This document shows, in pieces, positions 33,781-43,078 of a stretch of DNA of 64,000 nt. The notes beneath the pieces were generated by a model. It saw only the letters and a program-made list of their open reading frames with translations, did no database searches and was not told the DNA's origin. The stretch is from assembly GCA_964619065.1 (NCBI GenBank), contig CAZUCC010000001.1:1-64000 (forward strand), read 5' to 3'. Positions within the stretch are counted from its first letter, which is position 1. Each line of letters starts with the position of its first letter. The stretch is from JANXUC01 sp964619065. GTDB taxonomy: Bacteria; Acidobacteriota; Terriglobia; Terriglobales; Acidobacteriaceae. A program made the translations under genes and the position numbers.

Positions 33781-33830
33781 GACATACCCCGGCGCACAGT
33801 TGGCATGCGCACCATGTCCCGGCTGAAGTT

Positions 33831-33899
33831 CTAGCGGAGACGGAAGGGTTTCTTTTTGGGCTTCTTCTTTTCGCGCCCCGGTCTGTCTTTGCTTCCCAT
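33831..33899 (-). CDS. Very short Lys/Arg-rich peptide (22 aa)
   Basis: Minus-strand frame of 22 residues beginning Met-Gly-Ser-Lys-Asp-Arg-Pro-Gly-Arg-Glu and continuing as Lys-Lys-Lys-Pro repeats. Short basic peptides starting Gly-Ser-Lys-Asp-Arg occur widely, from memory. The ribosome-binding site is weak, so this is a tentative gene. It lies in the space between pspC and aroA. Confidence 0.4.
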   Translation of the reverse strand: MGSKDRPGREKKKPKKKPFRLR

Positions 33900-34063
33900 G
33901 ATCAAAGTTTCTCACAGTCTCTAGAACCGCGCCAGCACCGAGCATCAAACTGCGCAACGGCCAAAGGCAGAGGGCGGTTGTATGCGCGCGCGTCCCCCGG
34001 CCTGTTACAATTTTTCTTCCTCGAAAGCGGAAGCCCCGCCCCACGAGATAATCAACATTCTCC

Positions 34064-35383
34064 ATGAGTGACCAGACAAAGAGTGATAAGAGGAAGGTCG
34101 TAATCTATCCCGCCAAGAATATCGAGGGCGGCATCCGCTTGCCCGGCGACAAGAGCATTTCGCACCGCTATGCCATGCTGGGTGCGTTGGCTGAAGGTAC
34201 GACGCGTCTCGACAATTTCTCCACGGGAAAAGATTGCGCCAGCACCCTCGAATGCATGCGCGAACTCGGCTGCCGTTCGGAGACGACGCAAAAGGGACAA
34301 ACACTATTCGTCGAGATTCAGGGAACCGGAATGAACTTGAGTGCGCCGCAGCGTCCGCTGAACTGCGGCAATAGCGGCTCCACCATCCGCATGCTGAGCG
34401 GCATTCTCGCGGGCCAGCCGTTTGAGTCGGAGATGATTGGGGACGAATCGCTATCACGCCGGCCGATGGCACGCGTGATGAAGCCGCTGTCACAGATGGG
34501 CGCATCCATTGCTGCGGCGGAAGGCAATCGTCCGCCGCTCCGCATTCGCGGCACTAAGCTGCACGGCATCGACTACACCATGCCGGTCGCCAGCGCTCAG
34601 GTGGAAGCCTGCTTACTTTTTGCGGGACTCTTCGCGGAAGGTGAAACGCGAGTGCGTGGCCCTGTACGAACACGCGACCACAGTGAACTCGCCCTGCGCG
34701 CGTTTGGTGTGGATGTGCAGCGAAACCTGAACGAAGTGAGCCTTGCCGGAGGTCAGACACTGCGCGCGATTGAAGGCGGCGTTCCCGGTGACATTTCCAG
34801 TGCAGCATTTTTTTTATGCGCCGCCGCTCTGTTTCCTGGTTCACAGCTCGTGATCGACAGTCTGGGTCTCAATCCCACGCGAGCGCGCTTGCTTGATTTT
34901 CTGATTCAGCTCGGCGCCAAGATTCGCGTCACGCAACTGGAAGAGTTGAATGGCGAACTCGTTGGTACCGTGCAGGCTGAGGGCGGACAACTGAAAGGTT
35001 GCAAGATCAGCGGAGGCGATACAGCGGCTTTGATCGACGAGATTCCCATTCTTGCGGCGATCGCACCCTATACGTCGGATGGCATCGAGATTCGCGATGC
35101 CGCAGAATTGCGTGTGAAGGAATCCGATCGTATTGCGGCGGTAGCGGAAAATCTGCGCGCCATGGGAGCGGAGGTGGAGGAGTTTCCCGACGGGTTCCGC
35201 ATCCCGGGCGGGCAGAAGCTTCACGGTGCGCGCATCAACACCTTCGACGACCACCGCATCGCTATGGCCTTTGCCGTCGCCGGCCTGCGCGCCCAGAGCG
35301 AAACGGAAATTGACGGGGCCGAATGCGCCAGTATTTCTTTCCCTGGCTTCTTTGATCTATTGGAGAGTCTAGTCCGCCGTTAG
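34064..35383 (+). CDS. aroA: EPSP synthase (3-phosphoshikimate 1-carboxyvinyltransferase)
   Basis: A 439-residue shikimate-pathway enzyme that makes EPSP from shikimate-3-phosphate and PEP. The N-terminal Leu26-Pro-Gly-Asp-Lys30-Ser-Ile-Ser-His-Arg and the later Leu-Arg-Val-Lys-Glu-Ser-Asp-Arg motifs are intact. The PEP-site loop reads Gly-Asn-Ser-Gly-Ser-Thr-Ile-Arg, close to the Bacillus-type Gly-Asn-Ser-Gly-Thr-Thr-Ile-Arg and unlike the Gly-Asn-Ala-Gly-Thr-Ala form. Its length is normal. It is monocistronic by position. Confidence 0.95.
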   Translation: MSDQTKSDKRKVVIYPAKNIEGGIRLPGDKSISHRYAMLGALAEGTTRLDNFSTGKDCASTLECMRELGCRSETTQKGQTLFVEIQGTGMNLSAPQRPLNCGNSGSTIRMLSGILAGQPFESEMIGDESLSRRPMARVMKPLSQMGASIAAAEGNRPPLRIRGTKLHGIDYTMPVASAQVEACLLFAGLFAEGETRVRGPVRTRDHSELALRAFGVDVQRNLNEVSLAGGQTLRAIEGGVPGDISSAAFFLCAAALFPGSQLVIDSLGLNPTRARLLDFLIQLGAKIRVTQLEELNGELVGTVQAEGGQLKGCKISGGDTAALIDEIPILAAIAPYTSDGIEIRDAAELRVKESDRIAAVAENLRAMGAEVEEFPDGFRIPGGQKLHGARINTFDDHRIAMAFAVAGLRAQSETEIDGAECASISFPGFFDLLESLVRR

Positions 35384-35528
35384 TACACTTTCGTAAAGCA
35401 ACTTCTCACTTCTCCGCAAACAACCCCTGCGGGTTCGTCAACATCGAAACATTCAGATTTACCACGCACTTCCTGCACGAATGGCCACTTCGTCTTCGCA
35501 GGGATTTGTGTGTTCCAACGGAGGAACC

Positions 35529-36119
35529 ATGAAACGGACCGTCTTTCTTGTTCTCGCTGCTTCTCTGTTTGCGGCCCCCGCACTCTTCGCACAAGCTTTA
35601 GGGGGAGACCATGTCGAGGTCGGAGTATTCGCGGACTATTTTGGCCTGGAACGGACTTCCCCCCACAAAAACCTGGTGGGCCTGGGAGCCCGCGCCGCCT
35701 TCAATCTACGCCCCAGCTGGCAGTTAGAGGGCGAAATGAACTACGACTTCAAACGCAATTTCACCAGTACTTTCAGCGATGGTGTAACTACACAACTCGT
35801 CAATACGCGCTTACGAACCCTGCACGGCCTCTTCGGCCCCAAGTACGAGCTTGGTAGCGGCGCCTTCCGGGCTTTTGGGACCGCCAAACTCGGGTTTGTC
35901 AACTTCAGCGTTTCGGATCAGAATGCGGCGGCGGGATTCCGCGGCGCCCTGGGCAGCGTGACCTCCGGCGACACACGTTTTGCACTCTATCCCGGCGTAG
36001 GGGTAGAAGGCTTCGCGGGACGTCTGGGCCTGCGCATCGATGTTGGCGACGAGATGTACTTTGACGGTGGGACACGTCACAATCTGCGTGTAACATTTGG
36101 ACCGCAGCTGCGTTTTTAA
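35529..36119 (+). CDS. Outer-membrane beta-barrel protein
   Basis: A 196-residue exported protein. A signal peptide (about 1-22) ends Ala-Leu-Phe-Ala-Gln. Alternating strands follow with a Gly/aromatic pattern, and the protein ends in Leu-Arg-Phe, the C-terminal Phe typical of outer-membrane barrels. The ATG at 35529 follows AGGAA and begins the signal peptide. The function is unknown; it is OmpW/OmpA-barrel-like in size. A strong terminator follows. Confidence 0.75.
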   Translation: MKRTVFLVLAASLFAAPALFAQALGGDHVEVGVFADYFGLERTSPHKNLVGLGARAAFNLRPSWQLEGEMNYDFKRNFTSTFSDGVTTQLVNTRLRTLHGLFGPKYELGSGAFRAFGTAKLGFVNFSVSDQNAAAGFRGALGSVTSGDTRFALYPGVGVEGFAGRLGLRIDVGDEMYFDGGTRHNLRVTFGPQLRF

Positions 36120-36143
36120 GCCGTGAGGCGATAGAGAACTAAG

Positions 36144-36174
36144 GAGCGCCCTGTCTTAATCGGGGCGCTCTTTT
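36144..36174 (+). terminator. Intrinsic terminator after the barrel gene
   Basis: An 8-bp stem, GAGCGCCC/GGGCGCTC, with an 11-nt loop, then TTTT. It overlaps the 3' end of the convergent minus-strand gene that stops at 36156. Confidence 0.85.
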
Positions 36175-36881
36175 AACATCGGGCGGCCAGCCGGCGGAAG
36201 CAAGAATGGGAACTCGACGATCCAGCTTCCGATCGGAATCCGGAACACAAACTCCTCACGTTTTTTCCAATCGCCCACCCATTTACCTCGAGAGGGAAAG
36301 AAAATCCATCCTGCAACTTCCGGAGTGTTGACGTCGAGCGCGGCGTCATGCAGTCCTTGTGTGCTGAGAAAGTCCACCATTTCGCTGACCAGTTTTTGGT
36401 GTTCACGCAACCGCCCTTCGTTTTGTTCGACCTTCTCCGGGCGTTTTTCCAGGTCTTTATCGGTCTGGTGCATCAGACTATCAGTCTTGTCCTGAATGTG
36501 GTTGGCCAGATTGTCCGGATCCCACGAGGTAAACCGCCACTGAGAATGTTTGACAAACTCGAGGCTGGCATCGCTCTGCTTCACCAGCAACGGCGTCGTG
36601 CCAGTGTTTCGTACAGTAAGGAGCACTCCCACGACATGGTCCGCCCGGCGTTGTGACAGCGTGAGCTCACGGGGATCAACCGCCAAAGAAATCCGCAGCG
36701 CATTATTCACGATGTTGTAGCGGTCGAGATTATCCTTCCCGGCTTTATCGAGGGAGCAACCCGGAGCGCCCTCCTCCCAATGAATTGTAGGTACTGTGTC
36801 CTTCTTCTTTTTCGCAAAACCTGGAGTTAAGAACAAGCTCACGGCGAAGCACGTCACGAGAAAGCAATGTTTTTTTGACAC
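36156..36881 (-). CDS. Secreted protein of unknown function
   Basis: A 241-residue protein with a signal peptide (about 1-23) and a following Lys-Lys-Lys-Lys stretch. The middle (about 75-120) is beta-rich (Val-Val-Gly-Val-Leu-Leu-Thr-Val-Arg-Asn-Thr-Gly-Thr-Thr-Pro-Leu), and a charged helix (about 135-170) is rich in Glu/Lys/Gln. No family was recognised. It overlaps the terminator of the convergent gene. Confidence 0.65.
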   Translation of the reverse strand: MSKKHCFLVTCFAVSLFLTPGFAKKKKDTVPTIHWEEGAPGCSLDKAGKDNLDRYNIVNNALRISLAVDPRELTLSQRRADHVVGVLLTVRNTGTTPLLVKQSDASLEFVKHSQWRFTSWDPDNLANHIQDKTDSLMHQTDKDLEKRPEKVEQNEGRLREHQKLVSEMVDFLSTQGLHDAALDVNTPEVAGWIFFPSRGKWVGDWKKREEFVFRIPIGSWIVEFPFLLPPAGRPMLKERPD

Positions 36882-37086
36882 ATATATCTCCAGCCTCCAG
36901 ACTACCCGCGCGAGAAAGTTCGATCAACCAGGAAGCGCGTTAGTTTCTGCTGCATTTGAAGCGTCTACCCGGCAGCGTCTATTGATGGTGGCAAACTGCT
37001 GATTCAGTCCGACGGAAACCGTCCACAGGCAACCCAGAAATCGACAAGCCGCATCACAACGCAGTTGCTCACATCGTCATGTGCCA

Positions 37087-37210
37087 ATGAAGATAGCTGT
37101 CGCGCTCCTATCGCTCCAGATTCTGCTCTGTATCCTCTTTGCTTGCGGAAACCCCGCTCGACAATCTGTAGCCCGCTGTAGCCCGAATTGCGCCAGCGCC
37201 AGGCGATGGT
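37087..37210 (+). other. Detached lipoprotein signal peptide of the phosphoesterase
   Basis: ATG 37087 begins Met-Lys-Ile-Ala-Val-Ala-Leu-Leu and ends in the lipobox Leu-Phe-Ala-Cys20. The frame then runs past the true enzyme frame. Removing one copy of the 10-bp repeat at 37166-37185 joins it to the enzyme as Arg-Gln-Ser-Val-Ala-Arg-Ile-Ala-Pro-Ala-Pro-Gly-Asp-Gly-Val-Gln-Lys-Ile. It is therefore the native N-terminus of the downstream gene, put out of frame. Confidence 0.8.
37166..37185 (+). repeat. Exact 10-bp tandem duplication that breaks the reading frame
   Basis: CTGTAGCCCG occurs twice in tandem (37166-37175 and 37176-37185). Because 10 is not a multiple of 3, the second copy puts the signal peptide out of frame with the enzyme. 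Slipped-strand loss of one copy would restore a single lipoprotein. Confidence 0.9.
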
Positions 37211-38428
37211 GTGCAGAAAATCCAGCACATCGTATTCCTGATCAAGGAAAACCGTTCGTTCGATCATTATTTCGGGACTTTTCCGGGGGCCGACGGTGCG
37301 ACCTCCGGGAAAACCTCGCGTGGGGATACCATGCCGCTACAGAAATTGCCGGATGAAACGCCCTACGACATTGGCCACTCCTGGCGGGATGCGGCGATTG
37401 CGATTGACGGCGGCAGGATGACCAAGTTCGATCTGGTGGAAAGTGGTGATGTGGACGGCTACATGCTGCCCTATACGCAGGCGCACGAGGCCGACATTCC
37501 AAACTACTTCACCTACGCGCGGAACTTTGTGTTGGCAGACCGAATGTTTTCTTCAATGGCGGGGCCGAGTTTTCCGAATCACCTATATACCGTGGCGGCG
37601 GAGTCAGATGGGGTGCTGGATAATCCTCATCCCAACCTCTACAACTGGGGATGCGATTCTGACGAAGCTCAGGACGTTCCAGTGCAGAAGCCGGATGGCA
37701 ATCTCAAGATGGAGCCACCCTGCTTTGACTTTAAGACTCTGGCGGATTCTCTGGAGGCGGCACACTTGAGTTGGAAGTACTATGCTCCCCCGCAGGGCAA
37801 GTATGGGTACCAGTGGTCTACGTTGGATGCAATCCGGCATATCCGGAGGAGCGCGTTGTGGAACGAGAGGGTGGTTCCAGATAGCGAGTTTATTTCGGAC
37901 GCGCGCAACGGACGACTGCCGGCGGTGAGCTGGCTGGTGACCGGCGATGCGAGCGAGCATCCACCGCTAAGTACTTGTGCGGGTGAAAACTGGACAGTGC
38001 AGCAATTGAATGCCGTGATGCAGGGGCCTGATTGGAATTCGACGGTAGTGTTCTTGACTTGGGACGACTTCGGGGGATTTTACGATCATGTGCCACCGCC
38101 GGTGGTCGGCCCGTACAGCCTGGGTCCACGCGTGCCGCTGCTGATTATTTCACCCTATGCACGAAAGGGGCATATTAGTCACACGGAGTACGAGTTCTCG
38201 TCCTTCCTGAAATTTGCCGAAGTACGGTTCCATCTGCCGCCGCTGACGGAGAGGGACTCCAAGGCCGGCGACATGCTCGACAGTTTTGACTTTACCCAGA
38301 CGCCGTTGCCGCCGCTAATTCTTCAGGAGAGGCGGTGTCCGATTGCCCCGCATCTGGCCTGGCACGTTACGACATATTGGACACGCTTAAAAGAGCACTG
38401 GGAAGAGAAGCGCTACAGCCGTCACTGA
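37211..38428 (+). CDS. Phosphoesterase (phospholipase C / acid phosphatase family)
   Basis: A 405-residue enzyme body with the family's N-terminal Ile-Gln-His-Ile-Val-Phe-Leu-Ile-Lys-Glu-Asn-Arg-Ser-Phe-Asp-His-Tyr-Phe-Gly and the later Trp-Asp-Asp-Phe-Gly-Gly-Phe-Tyr-Asp-His-Val segment, both with metal-binding residues. Relatives hydrolyse phospholipids or phosphomonoesters. In the sequence given, the start is a GTG within the native protein, because a 10-bp tandem duplication upstream has separated it from its lipoprotein signal. As written it would be made in the cytoplasm or not at all; one deletion restores export. Confidence 0.85.
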   Translation: MQKIQHIVFLIKENRSFDHYFGTFPGADGATSGKTSRGDTMPLQKLPDETPYDIGHSWRDAAIAIDGGRMTKFDLVESGDVDGYMLPYTQAHEADIPNYFTYARNFVLADRMFSSMAGPSFPNHLYTVAAESDGVLDNPHPNLYNWGCDSDEAQDVPVQKPDGNLKMEPPCFDFKTLADSLEAAHLSWKYYAPPQGKYGYQWSTLDAIRHIRRSALWNERVVPDSEFISDARNGRLPAVSWLVTGDASEHPPLSTCAGENWTVQQLNAVMQGPDWNSTVVFLTWDDFGGFYDHVPPPVVGPYSLGPRVPLLIISPYARKGHISHTEYEFSSFLKFAEVRFHLPPLTERDSKAGDMLDSFDFTQTPLPPLILQERRCPIAPHLAWHVTTYWTRLKEHWEEKRYSRH

Positions 38429-38532
38429 CGCAAGCGAGGCTATCCACGCATATTGGCGGCCTTGCCGATTTGGTAGGGCCTCGTATATCGTCGAATGGTT
38501 CGAATCCGAACCATTTCGCAGGAGAGTTCCCC

Positions 38533-39132
38533 ATGAAACGTTTCTTAGCCATTGTTGTGATGCTCACGGCGACCGCCGTGTTTTCCTCCGCGCAGACGCA
38601 AGCTGATCGTGATAAGGCGATTCAGTATTTGGAAAAAACTCGTCAAGGAGTATTAGACGCAACCAAAGGACTTTCGGCCACGCAGTGGAATTTTAAGCCC
38701 GCGCCCGACCGCTGGTCGGTGGCTGAGGTTATGGAACACATCGCCGCCGCGGAAGATTTCCTCTACAGCAATATCCAGGACAAGATCATGAAAGCACCTG
38801 CCCGCCCAGCGGGAGAGGACGTGAAGGCAATCGACGAAATGGTGATGATGGCGATTGCCGACCGTACCCACAAGGCGCAAGCCCCCGAGCCGCTGAAGCC
38901 GACCAACCGCTTCGGATCTCCAGAAGGCAGCCTGAAACACTTCGAAGAGGGCCGCGCCAAGACGGAAGAGTTGGCGAAGACCGGCCAAGGCCTACGCGAT
39001 CATGCGGAGGACAGTTTCCTCCAGAAAAAGCTGGATCCGTACGAATGGATTCTTTTCATCAGTGCGCACAGCGAACGTCACACCAAGCAGATTCTGGAAG
39101 TCAAAGCCGATCCCAACTTCCCGAAAAGCTAA
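38533..39132 (+). CDS. Secreted DinB-family protein
   Basis: A 199-residue protein with a signal peptide (about 1-21, ending Ala-Gln) and a DinB-like four-helix fold. The His of Met-Glu-His-Ile-Ala-Ala-Ala-Glu and the His-Ser-Glu-Arg-His near residue 180 fit the DinB metal triad. Export is unusual for DinB proteins but common in Acidobacteriota from memory. The ATG at 38533 begins the signal peptide; a longer frame from 38335 overlaps the phosphoesterase. The function is unknown. Confidence 0.82.
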   Translation: MKRFLAIVVMLTATAVFSSAQTQADRDKAIQYLEKTRQGVLDATKGLSATQWNFKPAPDRWSVAEVMEHIAAAEDFLYSNIQDKIMKAPARPAGEDVKAIDEMVMMAIADRTHKAQAPEPLKPTNRFGSPEGSLKHFEEGRAKTEELAKTGQGLRDHAEDSFLQKKLDPYEWILFISAHSERHTKQILEVKADPNFPKS

Positions 39133-39148
39133 TCCCATGCAGTCCTAG

Positions 39149-39173
39149 GGGCCCGAGACGGGCCCTTTTCTTT
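39149..39173 (+). terminator. Intrinsic terminator after the DinB-family gene
   Basis: A 7-bp stem, GGGCCCG/CGGGCCC, with the 3-nt loop AGA, then TTTTCTTT. It lies 16 bp after the stop. Confidence 0.88.
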
Positions 39174-39277
39174 CGCCTTGACGTTTCCAAAACCACTTTT
39201 GAGTATTATTGTCCGGCAGAGGATGAGTGGACGGGACACTCCCTTCTCTGCGTGGCTGTAACCCGGAGATTCCAGAT

Positions 39278-42200
39278 ATGGCGATCCTCATGAGAATGCA
39301 GACGCTAATTGTGGTCGGCCTGTTTTTTGCGCTCGCGACCACTGCGCACGCCCAGGCGATTGTCACCAATGATCCTCCTTTTTATGGGCCGTTCAACGGG
39401 GTTTTCCTTCCGGACGGTGACGGTTTACGGAAAGCGCTCGTCAAGAACGATTCGGCTTTGCTTGCAGACTCACCCTGGTCGCTGTATTTCTGGGTTCGCA
39501 CGGAGGAAGCGATGAAGGCGACGAGTTTGCTGGCGGGCCTGGGTGAGGTTACGGAAGAGTATCCGCGCTATCTCGCGTCCGACGGAACCCACCTCACCTT
39601 GTGGCTCGGGAAGGACAATAGCCTCTCCGCAACCGTTGCGCTGGCGGCTGGGCAGTGGCAATTCTTGGCCGCGACCTTCGACGGAAATAAATTCCATATT
39701 TACAACAACGGCTCCGAGGTGGGCAGTGGCGGCTTGACGCTCGGTAGCGTCAGTCCCCTGTTGCAGATGGCACCCGCGAAATCTCCTCTCCCTAACGGAC
39801 AACACTTCGGCGGGAAGATCGCGAACCTCACTCTGCTGCGCCGTGCACTGAACACGGACGAGATCCAGCGCATCTATCGGCAACCCGCCAATTTTGCGTT
39901 GCTCCTGTTCGAAGAGGGCTCCAAACCTTGGCCCGTGCAGACCCGGGCGCAAGCGGGCTACCGGGCGCCGCAGGACCCTGCAACCATGCCAAAAAGTAAC
40001 GCGCCATTTTCTCCTCCCATCGCCAAACCGATGGTGGCTTCGCGCGCCGCAATACAGGTAGACAGTAGCGAGCAGTGGACCCTCGCTGGTGGCTGGAAGC
40101 TGAGCGCGATTCCCCAGGTAAATGGGGATGTAGATGCAATCTCCCAATCCGGATTCAACACGACAGAGTGGCTCTCCGCTACTGTGCCCGGCACTGTCCT
40201 GACAACCATGGTGGATCGCGGAGTCTATCCCGATCCCGATTATGGGCTCAACAATTTGGCCATTCCCGAAAGCCTGAACAAGCAGGACTACTGGTATCGC
40301 AATGAGTTCAACGCGCCACGAGTTCCCGATGGACGGCGTCTCACACTTACGTTCGAAGGTATTAATTACAAGGCCGTTGTGTGGCTGAATGGCCAGAGCC
40401 TGGGCACGATCACCGGCGCTTTCATTCGCGGAGTCTTCGATGTCACCAATATCCTGAAGCCTGGAAAGACCAATATTCTCGTAGTGCGCGTATCGCCTCC
40501 GCCTCATCCCGGTATTCCGCAGGAGCAATCCATTCGGGGAGGTCCCGGGGAAAACGGTGGAATCATGTGCCTCGATGGCCCGACGTTCGTTGCGACGGAG
40601 GGATGGGATTGGATCCCGGCGATCCGCGATCGGGATACGGGAATCTGGCAGCCTGTCGTAATTACTGCGTCCGGTTCTGTCAAAATTGGGGACGCGCAAG
40701 TCATCACTAAATTGCCATTGCCAGACACCAACCGTGCCGAGGTTGAGATCACGGTGCCACTGGAGAACGCAACCGGTGCACCGGCACACGGAAAGCTCAA
40801 TGCCAGTTTTGATCAGACGACTGTAACCAAGGAACTCACTTTGCCTCCGGGCAAAAGTACAGTAAAGCTCACGCCCTCCGAGTTCGCGCAGCTCACCGTG
40901 CAGAATCCCCGCCTATGGTGGCCCAACGGCTATGGCAAGCAGGAGCTGTACCACTTGAAGCTTACATTCAGCGAAGGAAACACCGAGTCCGATAGCAAGC
41001 AAGTACGATTCGGAATTCGGGAAATCACTTATGAACTGAGCTTGCTCGACACTGCTGGACATCTTCGCAGGCTGGAATTCTCTCCTTCGGCGGCTCATAG
41101 CAAGAACGAGCGTGTGGTCGACGTTTCGCACGATGGCATGCGCGAAATTCCCGCAGCCGATCCACCCCCAGCCGACTGGCCCGCGGAACGGCGCGAGGGC
41201 TGGAAGTCGTGGGTGGCATCGTTAGCGCCGGGCGGCGAACGTTCAGCCGCTGTGCATATGCTCGAAGACACGAAGGCTGCGCCCTATCTCGTGATCAAAG
41301 TGAATGGCGTAAAGATAGCTTGCCGCGGCGGCAATTGGGGAATGGACGATTCTCGCAAACGGGTCTCGCGAGCGCGTCTTGAACCCTACTTCCGGTTGCA
41401 CCATGATGCCAATCTGAACATGATTCGTAACTGGGTTGGTCAGAACACGGAAGAAGCTTTCTACGACTTGGCCGATGAGTACGGACTCTTGGTTTGGAAC
41501 GACTTCTGGACATCGACACAGAACTACAACGTTGAGCCAGAGAACCCCGCGCTATTCCTTGATAACGTGCGCGATACGATCCAGCGCTTCCGTAATCATC
41601 CGTCGATCGCGATGTGGTGCGGACGAAATGAAGGCGTGCCGCAGCCTATCCTTAGCGATGGCATCGCCAGACTGGTCGACTCTCTCGATGGCACCCGCTA
41701 CTATTCGCCGAGTTCGAATACGGTCAATCTGGCGGGCAGCGGACCTTATAAATATCAGGACCCCGTACTGTATTTCACAAGGCTGAATCACGGCTTTTCC
41801 GTCGAAACGGGGACTGCATCGATGTCCACGTTGGAAGCGTTCCGCGCTTCCGTTCCACAGCCGGACCAATGGCCCATCAATGACGTATGGGCTTATCATG
41901 ACTGGCACTACAGCGGTAATGGTGAAAGTGCCCCATTCATGGCGCAGATTCAAACGGAGTTTGGCGCGGCCACGAGCCTGGAGGATTTCGAACGTAAGGC
42001 GCAGATGCTCAACTACGTTAACCATCGGGCCATCTTCGAAGGAATGAACGCACATTTGTGGGCTCCGAATAGCGGCCGTCTTTTGTGGATGACGCAGCCC
42101 GCGTGGCCCAGTAACATGTGGCAAATTCTGAGTTCCGATTACGATACGCAGGCGTCTTTTTATGGCGTGAAGAAGGCCTGTGAACCTGTGCATGTTCAGT

Positions 42201-42805
42201 TGGACCTGTCGAACTATGACGTGGCGGTTGTAAATACGACGACCAACCCGCTTACCGGATTGTCCTTGAGTGCCAGCGTATTTTCATTGGACAACAAGCT
42301 GCTGCTGCACCACGAAGAAAAGCGGGACGCGAGCGCGGACACGATCACCGCCGGATTCAAATTGGACTTGGCGCCACTGATGGCGGATAGCATGGTGTTG
42401 GTCAAACTGGAGTTGCGAAATCTGCAAGGCCAACTTGTCTCCGACAACTTGTATTGGCTCGGGGACGAGTATTCCTCATACCGTCAACTGAACAAGCTTC
42501 CGCCGGCGCAGCTTGCGGCGACCGCTTCGTCTTCGCGCGAAGGTGACAATGTCCGTGTACACGTGCAATTGCAGAATCTCGGAACGGCCGCCGCTCTCGA
42601 AACCAAGCTGACGCTAGGGAACGCCAACGATGGCTCCCGCATCCTTCCTGCGTACCTGAGTGACAATTACGTGTCTCTGTTGCCGGGAGAAACTCGCGAA
42701 ATCGAGATTGAATACCCCGCGAGCAGTGGACGAACGTCGCCCCAGTTGGCCTTGCGGGGATGGAATGTTCCCGCCCAGAGGGTGGCGGTAACGCCGGGCA
42801 AGTGA
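39278..42805 (+). CDS. Secreted LamG/GH2 glycoside hydrolase (beta-mannosidase-like)
   Basis: A 1175-residue exported enzyme. It has a signal peptide (about 1-26), a LamG-like jelly roll (about 35-205) and then the GH2 sugar-binding, Ig-like and TIM-barrel domains. The acid/base Glu785 lies in Asn-His-Pro-Ser-Ile-Ala-Met-Trp-Cys-Gly-Arg-Asn-Glu, a beta-mannosidase-type motif, and the likely nucleophile is Glu894 in Gln-Thr-Glu-Phe-Gly. The C-terminal part is beta-rich. It should release sugars (mannose or glucosamine-type) from polymers outside the cell. The ATG at 39278 was chosen for the signal peptide and the CGGAG upstream. Substrate specificity is not settled. Confidence 0.88.
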   Translation: MAILMRMQTLIVVGLFFALATTAHAQAIVTNDPPFYGPFNGVFLPDGDGLRKALVKNDSALLADSPWSLYFWVRTEEAMKATSLLAGLGEVTEEYPRYLASDGTHLTLWLGKDNSLSATVALAAGQWQFLAATFDGNKFHIYNNGSEVGSGGLTLGSVSPLLQMAPAKSPLPNGQHFGGKIANLTLLRRALNTDEIQRIYRQPANFALLLFEEGSKPWPVQTRAQAGYRAPQDPATMPKSNAPFSPPIAKPMVASRAAIQVDSSEQWTLAGGWKLSAIPQVNGDVDAISQSGFNTTEWLSATVPGTVLTTMVDRGVYPDPDYGLNNLAIPESLNKQDYWYRNEFNAPRVPDGRRLTLTFEGINYKAVVWLNGQSLGTITGAFIRGVFDVTNILKPGKTNILVVRVSPPPHPGIPQEQSIRGGPGENGGIMCLDGPTFVATEGWDWIPAIRDRDTGIWQPVVITASGSVKIGDAQVITKLPLPDTNRAEVEITVPLENATGAPAHGKLNASFDQTTVTKELTLPPGKSTVKLTPSEFAQLTVQNPRLWWPNGYGKQELYHLKLTFSEGNTESDSKQVRFGIREITYELSLLDTAGHLRRLEFSPSAAHSKNERVVDVSHDGMREIPAADPPPADWPAERREGWKSWVASLAPGGERSAAVHMLEDTKAAPYLVIKVNGVKIACRGGNWGMDDSRKRVSRARLEPYFRLHHDANLNMIRNWVGQNTEEAFYDLADEYGLLVWNDFWTSTQNYNVEPENPALFLDNVRDTIQRFRNHPSIAMWCGRNEGVPQPILSDGIARLVDSLDGTRYYSPSSNTVNLAGSGPYKYQDPVLYFTRLNHGFSVETGTASMSTLEAFRASVPQPDQWPINDVWAYHDWHYSGNGESAPFMAQIQTEFGAATSLEDFERKAQMLNYVNHRAIFEGMNAHLWAPNSGRLLWMTQPAWPSNMWQILSSDYDTQASFYGVKKACEPVHVQLDLSNYDVAVVNTTTNPLTGLSLSASVFSLDNKLLLHHEEKRDASADTITAGFKLDLAPLMADSMVLVKLELRNLQGQLVSDNLYWLGDEYSSYRQLNKLPPAQLAATASSSREGDNVRVHVQLQNLGTAAALETKLTLGNANDGSRILPAYLSDNYVSLLPGETREIEIEYPASSGRTSPQLALRGWNVPAQRVAVTPGK

Positions 42806-43078
42806 AGGCGTGACCGCACTTCAGGGACTAAAGAAACTAAAGTCCCAGCATTGGTGGTGCGTTTTACGGCGCCTTCCCAAAACCATCTATGAAACGGTTC
42901 TAACAGTTCGCTTCTTTGAGTTCTTCTTGGGCTTCCCCTCTGTGACGGGATACTACTTTCCTATTATTGCTCTTCCCAGCTAGCTCCCGAATAATCGCTC
43001 ACACTTCGACTGCCCGGTCGTATGTGTGGTGTTGTGCGCCATGATGTCGAAGTGTTTCAAGAAAAGCACGGGAAACCT

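Noticed and set aside
39470..40789. Long open frame antisense to the GH2 gene
   Set aside because: The GH2 frame has clear family motifs over the whole span. The antisense frame has a composition typical of a reading-frame shadow and no ribosome-binding site or motif.
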